From positions 44,716,952-44,780,951 of the forward strand of contig CM039512.1 in assembly GCA_022432975.1 (NCBI GenBank): a stretch of DNA of 64,000 nt, in the 5' to 3' direction. Under the pieces are notes generated by a model. The model was given only the letters and a program-made list of their open reading frames with translations, ran no database searches and was not told the DNA's origin. The DNA comes from Begonia masoniana. Lineage: Eukaryota > Streptophyta > Magnoliopsida > Cucurbitales > Begoniaceae. Positions 10,573 to 21,208 of this stretch are shown in pieces (the stretch's first letter is position 1; the number at the start of each line of letters is the position of its first letter). A program made the position numbers and the translations under genes.

Positions 10573-11566
10573 TTAAACAAATAGTTCCTGATATCGGTTC
10601 CTAACGTCCCGTTGTCTTTCCCAAGTGGCTTCCTCCACGTTATGGTTACGTCATAGGACCTTCACCAATGGGATCACCCTGTTGCGCAACACCTTGATTG
10701 AAGAGTCCAAAATCTTTATGGGCCTTTCTTTATACGTCAGCGTCGGTAGGATATCTATGTAGATCGGCTCCATGATCTGAGTAGGATCTCGCACACATTT
10801 CCTCAGCATCGAGACTTGAAAAACATTGTGAACTCCATTCATGGACGCTGGCAGCTGCAGCTGGTAAGCCATGCTTCCTACTCTCTTCAAGATAGGAAAT
10901 GGTCCTACAAACCTTGGACTGAGCTTCCATTTCTTACCAAACCTCATCACGCCCTTGAAAGGTGACACCTTGAGGAATACTTCATCACCTTCAGCAAACT
11001 CTAAGTCTCTCCTCCTTCAATCCGCGTAACTTTTCTGTCGACTCTGAGCAGTGTTGATTCGCTGTCTGATAGTAGCCACCACTTCAGACATCTGCCGTAA
11101 TAACTCAGGGCCGGCAAGTCTGGCTTTTCCAACTTCATCCCAGCACAAAGGAGACCTGCACTTTCTGCTATAAAGAGCTTCGTAGGGAGCCATACCGATC
11201 GTAGCCTGGTAGATATTATTATAAGAGAACTCCACTAACGGCAAATACTTGCTCCAATGAGCATGAAATTCCAATACGCACGACCTTAACATATCCTCCA
11301 ATATTTGAATCGTTCTCTCAGATTGTCCATCTGTCTGTCGGTGAAATGTCGTGCTGAAATTTAACTTGGTACACAAGGAGTTTTGCAAGCTCACCCAAAA
11401 CCTTGACGTAAATCTAAGATCCCGGTCAGAAACGATTGACGTCGATATTCCATGCAGTTTAATAATCTCGTTAATATACAACTCTGCATATTGATACATA
11501 GAGAAGGTCGTCTTTACATGTAGAAAATTGGCCGACTTTGTCAGTCTATCCATTATGACCCATATG
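10573..11566 (-). pseudogene. Element C pol, integrase core and C-terminus (split)
   Basis: Minus-strand reading gives IWVIMDRLTKSANFLHVKTT, then IVSDRDLRFTSRFW (second catalytic Asp) and [19 protein letters not shown] (catalytic Glu). The linker [20 protein letters not shown] follows, and a chromodomain-like end IPLVKVL then [13 protein letters not shown]. In-frame TGA stops lie at 11014-11016 and 10651-10653; the reading frame ends at 10573. It is cut at 11566 by a solo LTR. The upstream part of the same pol resumes at 23741, with ATATG at both junctions. Confidence 0.85.
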
Positions 11567-11994
11567 TGTGACAATCCCAAACTCGATCGGGGCCGAGGAG
11601 CCATCACTCCAGACATTTAACAGAAAACGGGACATTTTTTTTTTTACTAAACAGACTGGACTTTTAAAACAAACCCTTAAAACTTTACAGCTAGAGAAAA
11701 CCTTTTCTGGATTTAAAGTCAAAACGGTAAAACAGTTAAACCGGGCTGCAGAATGAATTACATAAGGAAATCAGAATACTTGGAACATTTAAATAAAAGA
11801 CTAGATGGACGACGGGCATGCAGAGGAAACGTGATAAAAATACATGCAGTGAAAATAAACGAGGAATATAGACTGAAAGGCATACTGGGAGAAAGTTACA
11901 GTGAATAACAGAATCGGGTGATATAGGCTAGCAGTGGGTGTGAATAAGACAAAAGTGAACAGTGGCAGCGGTGGATGCGAATAAACAAAAGAGA

Positions 11995-12550
11995 ACAGTG
12001 GATGTGAATTACAGACAGAGATTTACTGTTCACAGGTGGATGTGAACTACAAACAGAAATTTACTGTTCACAGGTGGATGTGAACTACAGACAGAAATTC
12101 ACTGTTCACAGGTGGACGTGAACTACAAACAGAAATTTACTGTTCACAGGTGGATGTGAACTACAGACAGAAATTTACTGTTCACAGATGGATGTGAACT
12201 ACAAACAGAAATTTTACTGTTCACAGGTGGATGTGAACTACAAAGAGAAATTTACTGTTCACAGGTGGATGTGAACTACAAATAGAAATTTTACTGTTCA
12301 TAGGTGGACGTGAACTACAAACATAAATTTACTGTTCACAGGTGGATGTGAACTACAAACAGAAATTTACTGTTCACAGGTGGATGTGAACTACACACAG
12401 AAATTTTACTGTTCACCGGTGGATGTGAACTACAAAGAGAAATTTACTGTTCACCGGTAGATGTGAACTACAAAGAGAAATTTACTGTTCACCGGTGGAT
12501 GTGAACTATAGACAGAAATTTACTGTTCACAGGTGGATGTGAACTTAAAA
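11995..12550. repeat. ~39-bp tandem repeats in solo LTR
   Basis: About fourteen units of ggtggatgtgaactacaaac followed by agaaatttactgttcaca, with small variants (ccggtgg, 1-nt indels). On the LTR sense strand each unit holds the CATCCACC(G/T)GTGAACAGT motif that appears singly in LTR A. It is an expansion of one LTR motif. Confidence 0.9.
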
Positions 12551-13040
12551 GCAGCGGTGGATGTAATCGGAAGATGTAGTTTTAAAGACAAAATTTGACA
12601 GCTTTTAACAGGAAGACATACGAACAGGGAGTATAAAAACAGATGGCGTACAAGTTTCAAATTCTCAAAAACCGATTCAGATCATGATTTTCAGACATAA
12701 CAGGAAACATGACATAAGTTTAAGAAAATCAATCTGCATGGATAGCTCCAAAACCAGAGACCACCCATGCATGAACTAATCAGAGGAAACTCAATACAGT
12801 TCCAGAATATTTCAAAATATATAGATACAACTGTCAAATACAGAGGTTTTAGACATCAATACAGATTCCATACGTCGTTTTAAAAGAGCTTAAAAGTTGT
12901 ACAGAACTGAACCTACACTTCAAATGTTTTTAAAAATTTCAAAAGATGTTACAGAACTTGACATAACTTTAGAAAGTACATTCTCACAGAGTTAACTCTT
13001 GTCTGACTGCAACAACCACCCCGTGAGCTCATCCCGCCAA

Positions 13041-13139
13041 CTACATCAACTCATCATCTTGAGGCATGATGTCCTCCTCTAGAGGATCAATACCTACAAC
13101 AGGGAGTTCAACTATGAGCCTAGAGCTCAGTAAGAACAT
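13041..13139 (-). CDS. Conserved LTR leader micro-ORF (solo LTR), 32 aa
   Basis: It starts MFLLSSRLIVELPVVG, then EEDIMPQDDELM-stop. It shares the 33-codon form and the extra LM before the stop with the two element E copies, although this LTR is a different family. Upstream the frame is also open on the minus strand to about 13247, but no other copy supports that extension. Confidence 0.4.
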   Translation of the reverse strand: MFLLSSRLIVELPVVGIDPLEEDIMPQDDELM

Positions 13140-14245
13140 ACAATGCAAAGTGATGCACGTGCTATGCATGAACATTTTCAAATACATAAACGTTACATTA
13201 CATTTCACTGGACAGGAAGGTATAAGTGGGAAGAAGAGCTGGCGCAACAGGAGTACATGTCACAACAGGACATAACAGGAGTACATGACAGGATGCCAGT
13301 CTTCGTCCACACTTAACCATATATTTCATTACAGGTTTTATCTTGCTTAATTTCAAACCGTGTGCAGAAAATATTTTCATGACTTTCAGAGAAAACGTGT
13401 ATGCATGAACATTCATAGACATGCGATAGAATAATAATATGCAGGATATAAAACAGAACACACTTAACCTAAAACATAACCTATGGTTTAACTACCCAAC
13501 AGAAATCCCGACAACATAAACCTAGTACCTCCGTATTGTAGGGCCTTAAGGGCCAAACCTATATGAACTTACCTGTTGTCCGAAATACAGTAAGCTATGC
13601 GAGCACAACAACGGTGGTTCGCGAACCTAAAGCATGCAAAATCGGACATTAACCTAAACTTCAAAAAAATTAACGTTTAACTAACCTAAACTTGTTAACT
13701 AGTGAAAAAGGGTTACCTTTACTGAATGAAACCGAAAGAAACGGAAGAAACAAAGTTTGGAAATTTGTCTCAAGCGCCTGGAAGAGAGAAAACAGAAGAG
13801 TGCTTCACGTAGAGTGAAGAGAAATGAGGAAGAATGGAAGAGAAAAGGCATGGGCTCCTTCAACAAGTTTTGCCAAGTGTCAATCATCTACTGGTTCCCT
13901 CCCACCAACCTTAATTTCTTCCTAATTTGCCCTTCCATTGGTTTTTAACTAAATTTCTATTTAGTTCATCGAATCGGTTTTACAATCACTCTCATTCAAT
14001 TGAACACTCCGACAATTTCATTAAAAATAGTCATTGCATTAATATCGGAGTACATCCGCTTACATATTCGGGGAAAAATTACATTGTAACACCCATCATT
14101 TCGGCCAGGTGATTTTCTGACCATTTTCATTGTCACCCTCTTATTTAAACCTTATGATTTAAAATTTAATGTTAAGACAAATTTATTACAAGTTGTGTGA
14201 AACTAGGTTGGGTGGCAGTTTTGTAATTAAAATCGATGGATTTAG

Positions 14246-14253
14246 TATAAATA
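14246..14253 (+). promoter_or_regulatory. TATA box of element B 5' LTR
   Basis: TATAAATA is 161 bp from the LTR start and is repeated at 21370-21377 at the same offset in the 3' LTR. It implies a short U3 and a very long R-U5. Confidence 0.6.
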
Positions 14254-15049
14254 GGAAATGGAAACCTTAAACCTCATTTATTACCACTGTAGCTGACATT
14301 TCCTCTCGGCGATTCCTTCTTTCCCAAGTTCTTGCTCTCGGCTACCAGAACTTCCCTTTACCGACGGCTGGTTTCGAGCTTGCTCTTCTCTGCAAATCCA
14401 CACCCGAGGTATGAAATGGACAATGTAGTCATTCATTCGTAAATAGAGCTCTGTTTTCAGCTCGGCACTGAGTTCGAATTTTTAGCAGTGGCCGAGTAGT
14501 TTAAGACTTTTAAATCTGAGAGTAGAAATGTCATCCCGAATCGATTCTGAGCATTTTAAGTAACCAACTCGGGTTTAATCAATGGTAAAACCTGTCCACC
14601 TAGTTTCGGATTTCAGACTGCAGTGTGTCAAACAGAGGAATCGGAATGACTTTAGCTATTAGATCCTAGGATGGCTTATGATTAGGACTATTAGGACTTT
14701 GTTTTAACTATTGTAATGTACATGTTTTAGGTGAAGAAGTTTAAAGGAAAGAAGCTCGGATTGCTAAGGAATCCAGGTAAGTGAATGTATTAAGATTTCC
14801 GGCCACTAGGGCCCTACACCGCAAGGGTATTAGGAAATCACTGAGATGTTAGCTTATTGACTATGATTTGTTATTTCCACGATATGAAGAAGTTGTGTAA
14901 GTAAATGTAAAGTTACAGGATGTTTTACTTGTCCTCATGATATGACTTCTCTCTATGAACTTTATGTCTATGCACTGTGTCCCTGTTATGATTAAGTTGA
15001 GAATATGAAAAGCAAATGTAACCAAGATTAAGTGCAGAGCGGGGAAAGA

Positions 15050-15300
15050 CTATGTTATGTATGACTCGCGAATTCTCCCACTGGTGGAGGCCGAGTTAAT
15101 GGTATGTATGACTCGCGAATTCTCCCACTGGTGGAGGCCGAGTTAATGATATGTACGACTCGCGAAATCTCCCACTGGTGGAGGCCGAGTTAATGATATG
15201 TATGGCTCGCGAATTTTCCCACTGGGGAGGCCGAGTGATGTATCATGATTGCCGCGATAGGCAAATGATTATGTATGTCTGCCGCGATAGGCAAATGACT
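15050..15300 (+). repeat. Tandem ~56-bp repeats in element B LTR
   Basis: Four copies of a unit with gactcgcgaattctcccact and ggtggaggccgagttaatg, then two copies of gccgcgataggcaaatga. The same array is at 22175-22425 in the 3' LTR. It occupies the slot where other LTRs have different sequence (the minisatellite in C, the 100-bp duplication in D). Confidence 0.9.
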
Positions 15301-15430
15301 ATGTACCCCTGTCTTCCTCCCTCGTTCCCTGCCTTAATACATGTTATGTAAATGATAAAGATGAACATGAATGAAGAATAGTTTATGAATTATGTCTCTT
15401 AAAATTGTGTACTCATGTATATCTGTCAGC

Positions 15431-15526
15431 ATGCATTCCTTACTAAGCATTAGGCTTATAGTTAAACCTTATGGTGTAGGTGAAGAAGGTTCAGGTGAGG
15501 ATGTTATGTTCAAAGAGGATGCTTAA
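15431..15526 (+). CDS. Conserved LTR leader micro-ORF (element B 5' LTR), 31 aa
   Basis: It starts MHSLLSIRLIVKPYGVG and ends SGEDVMFKEDA-stop. DNA similarity to the element A and E copies is low in the tail, yet the L-L-S-x-R-L-I core, the V-G pair, the acidic tail and the length (32 codons) persist. Confidence 0.4.
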   Translation: MHSLLSIRLIVKPYGVGEEGSGEDVMFKEDA

Positions 15527-15851
15527 GGCTGGTTGCTGAAGGATGCTCAAGGTGACAGTGCGGGACTGAAGAGGCGACTTATGACCCCTGGTTAAGACTC
15601 TTATGTTACAGTATGTTAAAGGACATGGTAGCTTAAGTAGGATGAGATTATTTTAAAACGTTGAGCTTTGAAACTGTCTAGTGGATCATTGAGTCAGGGA
15701 ATGATTATATAGATTTATAAATGATCTGTTGCTTAAGTCTTCCGCTATATGCATTTCGAATGAGTTGTGTTTTCTTTCTGTTGGGAGGAGTCATTTGATG
15801 ATTTAGTGTTCTCTACCGTAAGACGGAAGCTGGATGAGGCAATCTTCCGGT

Positions 15852-16020
15852 TGACGTCATCGGCAGATGCCGAGAGTTAATTGTTTGATGGTTTAGTCTT
15901 CCGGCTGACGTCATCGGCAGATGCCGAAGGGTAGCTGTTGTTGGTTTAGTCTTCCGGCTGACGTCATCGGCAGATGCCGAAGGATAGTTGTATGATGGTT
16001 TAGTCTTCCGGATGACGTCA
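15852..16020 (+). promoter_or_regulatory. Four TGACGTCA repeats in element B LTR
   Basis: TGACGTCA at 15852, 15906, 15959 and 16013 lies in 53-54 bp units (cttccggctgacgtcatcgg). Three 35-bp units, gaccggaagatgtaaaatg plus tgttttgtcg, follow at 16050-16125. All lie downstream of the TATA box, so they would act as intragenic elements or in the RNA. Confidence 0.55.
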
Positions 16021-16586
16021 CCGGAAGATGTAAAATGTGTTTTGTCGTTTAGCGACCGGAAGATGTAAAATGTGTTTTGTCGTTTAGCGACCGGAAGATG
16101 TAAAATGTGTTTTGTCGATTAGCGACCGGATGATGTTTTAATTTAGCACGCGAGACCCACGTGCCCACCGGAAGATGTCTCCTTTTAGGCGATGTTAAGC
16201 GAGTCACGCGTAATGCACGTGATGACCGGACGACTAAATTTCTGAGGGTTGTCAACGCATGCAACCCATGCAAACCTGAGTGGTATTAAGTTAAGAGGAT
16301 TGAGGGCACCTCCTCTTTTCCCGAAATTGTCAAGAAGCCAATGACCGAGTCTAGTCGCTCGACTCTGTGAAGGTTGAGCCGACGAGGGGTGGGAAGTCGG
16401 GCACGAGAGGGTTCGTCTTCCTTAATGGTTCTGTGTTTCTATTACCAGTTTAAAAAAAAATATATATGTTAAATGTGAAAGTCTGTTGAGAGATAGTAAG
16501 TGAATGTAATAATAGTAAAAGTCAAGCAAACGATTAATGAAAGAATATGAACACGTGACGGCTCCTGGCCGGGGTCGTTACAATTG

Positions 16587-16598
16587 TGGTATCAAAGC
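16587..16598 (+). other. Primer binding site, element B
   Basis: TGGTATCAAAGC lies 4 bp after the LTR end. It matches the initiator-Met tRNA 3' end except G to A at position 9. Confidence 0.8.
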
Positions 16599-16672
16599 AA
16601 AACCAGGTTCTAAAACCGATTCTGCAGACTGCCTTCCAGCACTGACTGTCACTTGAGCACACCTCAGCAACT

Positions 16673-16734
16673 GTAAGTGTTTATGATTTCATGTATGTCA
16701 TTAAGTTAAGTTATGCCTGTGATGATTTGTCTAG
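16673..16734 (+). other. Predicted 62-nt leader intron before gag (element B)
   Basis: ACT/GTAAGTGTTTATG ... GATTTGTCTAG/GAATCC. Element D (29029-29088) and element E (44705-44763) have the same donor (GTAAGTGTTTA) and an acceptor TAG at nearly the same distance. Splicing is inferred, not shown. Confidence 0.4.
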
Positions 16735-16744
16735 GAATCCCAAG

Positions 16745-19456
16745 ATGGTTAGAGGTCAACAGAGAGAGACCAATGAGGATAGCAATGCTATTGCTCAGCT
16801 GACTGAGTTGGTCATGCGCCAATCTCACCAGATAGAACGACTGATGACAGCTAGAGAAGAACAAGGCAACTCCAGTACTAACGCAACTCATGATCATGGG
16901 GGTGAGCGCTTTCACCGGCTTCGACCCCCGGTGTTTAATGGGTATGTATCAGATCCTATTCATGCTGAGGAGTGGGTTCGAAAGATAGAAGACATGTTCA
17001 AGTATGCAAAGGTTGACGAAGGGGATAAGGTCACCTACGCTGTCTTTCATTTGGAGTTAAGTGCAAGGCATTGGTGGGACTCGATCCATAGCACCACTAA
17101 TGCCGAAGCTATGACCTGGGGGATATTCAAGACTGCCTTCTTTGACAAGTACTTCAATAGGACTGTTCGGGCCAACAAGAAGAAGGAGTTTATGAATCTA
17201 TGACAAACTGGCTCTGTGACGGATTATATATGTGAATTTGATGCTTTATCACGGTTTGCTCCCCGTATGATTGAGGATGAGGAAGATAAGATTTACCAGT
17301 TTGTTCAAGGACTGAAGCCAAGTCTGTACATGAAAGTGAAGACTGCCGGGATACATAATGTACCTTATGGTGAAGTGACGGCTAAGGCCTTGGAGCTAGA
17401 AGAGGCAGAAATGACAGCATATGCACAACGCGAACAGCCAAAGAAACTCATGAAGGACGCTCAACCGCCACCACGTCAGAACAAAGGTTGGCAGCCACGA
17501 CAGAACAGGGGACCACAGCAACAGCAGCATGGAATGAAGAGGCCCCTCAACCAGAATGATGACCAGGGAAAAGGAAAGAGACCTCTGGCGCCTCTATGCC
17601 CTACATGTCAGAGGAACCACCCTGGTGAGTGCAAGCTGCTTTCTGGCCGGTGTTTCAGGTGTGATAAGACCGGACACATGGTCAGAGATTGTCCCATGCC
17701 GCCAGACCCGAACCGTGCAAGGGTTGTACCCAGAGTGTATGCGTTGATGGAAGATGAGGGAGCTGATCAACATACAGTCATATCAGGTACCATCATGATC
17801 TGTGGTTTTGCTGCTTATACACTCATAGATACAGGGGCCACACACTCGTTTATATCAACCTTGTTTGTATGCAAACATAACATAGGACCCTTACCAGCTG
17901 AAAGGTCATATAGTGTTGTGTTGCCATCAGGGAAGTCCCTACATTCAGAACAGATTGTTAAGGGTGACGTCGTGTCCTTAGGGGATAAGGATCTCTATGC
18001 GGAGTTAATTGTCATTGACATAAAGGGGTATGAGGTGATATTAGGGATGGATTGGTTATTTAGACATCAAGCCACGATAAGTTGTCGATCTGGAATAGTT
18101 GATTTTAGACCCCCAAATGATAACCATTATTCCTTTCAAGCTATTCCTAAAATAAGTAAAATACCGATCATATCCTCACTAGAAATATACCGAATGCTGA
18201 GAGGTGGTTGTGAGAGCTACCTGGCTAGTGTAATAGATGACCGGGTGAAGAATAAAATTGAGCTACAGGATATTCCTATAGTCCGGGAGTTTCCCGAGGC
18301 ATTCTTAGATGATTTACCGGGTATACCACCCGATAGAGAAATAGAGTTTGTAATTGATACATACCCCGAGGCATCACCTGTATCCAAGAATCCTTACCGT
18401 ATGGCACCTGTTGAGTTGAAAGAATTGAAGGTCCAACTGCAGGAATTGGTTGACAAGGGATTTATTCGCCCCAGTAGTTCTCCTTGGGGTGCACCAGTCT
18501 TATTTGTAAGGAAGAAGGATGGTTCTCTTAGAATGTGCATAGACTACAGGGAACTAAATAAGTTGACGATCAAGAATAGGTACCCCTTACCCAGGATTGA
18601 CGATTTGTTTGACCAATTGCAAGGAGCTAAGGTGTTTTCAAAGATAGATTTACGTTCGGGTTATTACCAACTGAAGGTTAAAGAAGGAGATATACCAAAG
18701 ACAGCCTTCAGAACCCACTATGGACATTATGAATTCTTAGTCATGTCGTTTGGGTTGACAAACGCCCCTGCAGCCTTCATGGATTTAATGAACCGGGTGT
18801 TTCGTGAGTATTTAGATAAGTTTGTGATTGTATTCATAGATGATATCTTGATATATTCCCGAACTGTGGCTGACCATGAAGAACATTTGAAAGTAGTACT
18901 GACGACATTGAAGGAGCATCAACTTTACGCCAAACTGTCTAAGTGTGAGTTTTGGTTAGATAAGGTTAATTTCCTTGGCCATGTAGTTTCTGCTAATGGC
19001 ATATCTGTGGACCCGACCAAAATTCAGGCAGTAAAGGATTGGCCTCAACCTAAGAATGCCAGCGAAGTCCGCAGCTTCCTTGGACTGGCAGGCTATTACA
19101 GGAAGTTCATCAAGGGATTTTCCATGATAGCTAAACCCCTGACAGGTTTAACAAAGAAGGACATTAAGTATACTTGGACTAAAGCCTGTGAAGACAGCTT
19201 CCAGACGTTAAAACTGAAGTTAACAACAGCTCCTGTATTGACCCTCCCAACCGAAGAAGGAAAATTTAGTGTTTACTGTGATGCGTCTAAAGTCGGTTTA
19301 GGTTGTGTTCTGATGCAAGAGGGTAAAGTTATAGCGTATGCTTCTAGGCAGCTAAAGAGTTACGAGCAAAATTACCCCACTCATGATCTAGAATTAGCTG
19401 CTGTTGTTTTTTGCCTTGAAGATTTGGAGACACTATTTATATGGACAGCAATGTGA
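16745..19456 (+). pseudogene. Element B gag-protease-RT-RNase H (stop in gag, frameshift at end)
   Basis: The chosen start is the ATG at 16745 (MVRGQQRETNED), 10 nt after the acceptor-like TAG. The retrotransposon Gag domain covers about residues 75-220 (HAEEWVRKIEDMFKYA; ARHWWDSI). A TGA at 17201 interrupts it where the relatives have a sense codon before QTGSV. A CX2C-H-C cluster at 17597-17632 precedes the zinc knuckle [14 protein letters not shown] (17651-17692). Protease: [10 protein letters not shown] near 17828. [18 protein letters not shown] and the catalytic FIDDIL with Asp pair at 18838-18843. RNase [14 protein letters not shown] near 19276. One extra T in the run at 19407-19412 shifts the frame; reading continues in the next entry. 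Confidence 0.93.
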
Positions 19457-21167
19457 GGTGTTTTCTGACCATAAAAGTCTAAAGTACCTCTTCACACAGA
19501 AGGAATTAAACATGAGACAGAGACGTTGGTTGGAATTTGTCAAGGATTACGATTTTGAGATCAAGTATCACCCCGGGAAGGCTAACTCTGTAGCTGATGC
19601 GTTGAGTAGGATGTCAACAACAATGCAGCCCGTGGTTTCAACCATGTCTATACCCTTAAGAACAGAAGTTCAGAAATTTGACTTGGAGATAGTTCCAGAG
19701 TTATCAGTCTTGCTCGCTGAGTTAACTATTCAACCAACAATTTTGGAAAAGATCAAGGATGCACAACAGAAGGATTCAGTGGGAAATATCAGCATGATGG
19801 ATAAGTTGAAGGACACCACCTCCGAGTTCAGTCTCTCCAAGGATGGGATCCTGAGGTTTAGAAATCGGTGGTGCATTCCTAATGATGTGGAATTGCGTAA
19901 GTTGATCTTGGCTGAGGCGCACTCCTCTTCCTTTTCTGTACATCCTGGCTGCACCAAGATGTACCGAGACCTGAAGTTACAGTACTGGTGGCCTAACCTA
20001 AAAAGGGATGTTGCTAAGTATGTAGAGTCCTGTTTAGTATGCCAACAAGTCAAAGCCGAGCACCAACGTCCAGGAGGTACTCTTCAGCCGTTGCCTATTC
20101 CCGAGTGGAAGTGGGAACACATAGCTATGGATTTCGTAGTAGGACTACCTAAGACGACTAAAGGGCATGATTGTATTTGGGTTGTGGTGGATAGACTGAC
20201 GAAATCAGCCCATTTCTTACCTGTAAGGACCACCTATACGATGGACCAAATTGCTGATCTTTATGTTCAGGAAATTATTAGGTTGCATGGGATCCCTGTA
20301 TCCATTGTCTCTGACCGTGACCCCAGGTTCACCTCTCGATTCTGGAAAAGTTTGCAAGGTACATTAGGTACAAAGTTATCTTTCAGCACAGCTTTTCACC
20401 CACAGACCGATGGCCAGTCAGAAAGGACGATTCAAATACTCGAAGATATGTTGAGAGCATGTGTACTTGACTTTCAGACAACTTGGAGCAGACATTTACC
20501 ACTAGTTGAGTTTTCCTACAATAACAGTTATCAGTCCACCATCGGTATGGCACCTTATGAAGCACTGTATGGAAGGAAATGTAGGTCACCCCTTTACTGG
20601 GACGAGGTTGGTGAAACAAAACTTCTTGGACCTGATATTCTGCAACAAATGTCAGATAAGATTGCCACTATTCGGAAAAGAATGATGACTGCACAAAGCC
20701 GGCAGAAGTGTTATGCAGATCAAAGGAGAAGGGAACTCGAGTTTTCAGTAGGAGATGAAGTATTCTTAAAGGTGTCACCATTTAAAGGAGTCTTAAGATT
20801 TGGCAAGAAGGGAAAACTTAATCCTAGATTTATTGGACCTTTCCCTGTCTTGGCAAAGGTCGGGAGTACAGCTTACAGACTGCAACTGCCCCCATCGTTG
20901 GATAAAGTTCATAATGTCTTCCATGTGTCAATGTTAAGGAAGTGCATGCGTGATCCGATGCAGGTCATCCAACCATCGGATATTGGTTTAGAACCGACAC
21001 TGGAGTATGAGGAGAAACCGATACAGATATTGGAATATGCAGTCAAGACTCTGAGAAACAAAGAGATCCCATTGGTGAAAGTTTTATGGACAAATCACGG
21101 CATTGAAGAAGCCACATGGGAAAGGCAGCAGGAGATGTTGGACAAATATCCTAAGTTATTTGCTTGA
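19404..21167 (+). pseudogene. Element B RNase H end, integrase and chromodomain-like tail
   Basis: Continuation of the same polyprotein after the 1-nt frameshift: [14 protein letters not shown] and [16 protein letters not shown] finish RNase H. Integrase follows with its HHCC zinc domain ([33 protein letters not shown]). The catalytic residues are the Asp in AMDFVVGLP, the Asp in [10 protein letters not shown] and the Glu in [14 protein letters not shown]. The C-terminus, [16 protein letters not shown], resembles the chromodomain-like tail of Del/Tekay elements, which is thought to direct insertion into heterochromatin. The TGA at 21165-21167 is the natural end. Apart from the frameshift it is fully open. 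Confidence 0.92.
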
Positions 21168-21195
21168 GCAATTTTCGAGGACGAAAATTCTGTTT

Positions 21196-21208
21196 AAGGA
21201 GGGGTGGA
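21196..21208 (+). other. Polypurine tract, element B
   Basis: AAGGAGGGGTGGA directly precedes the 3' LTR start. Confidence 0.85.

Larger units (their letters stand above)
14085..16582 (+). repeat. 5' LTR of element B
   Basis: It runs from TGTAACACCCATCATTTCGG to GGGGTCGTTACA. The TATA box lies only 161 bp in, so most of the LTR would be transcribed leader. Splice-like sites: donor GAG/GTATGA at 14408, acceptor TGTTTTAG at 14730, donor CAG/GTAAGT at 14776. These outline a 46-nt mini-exon. Downstream come a four-copy repeat (15050-15240), the leader micro-ORF (15431) and four TGACGTCA repeats (15852-16020). Confidence 0.93.
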
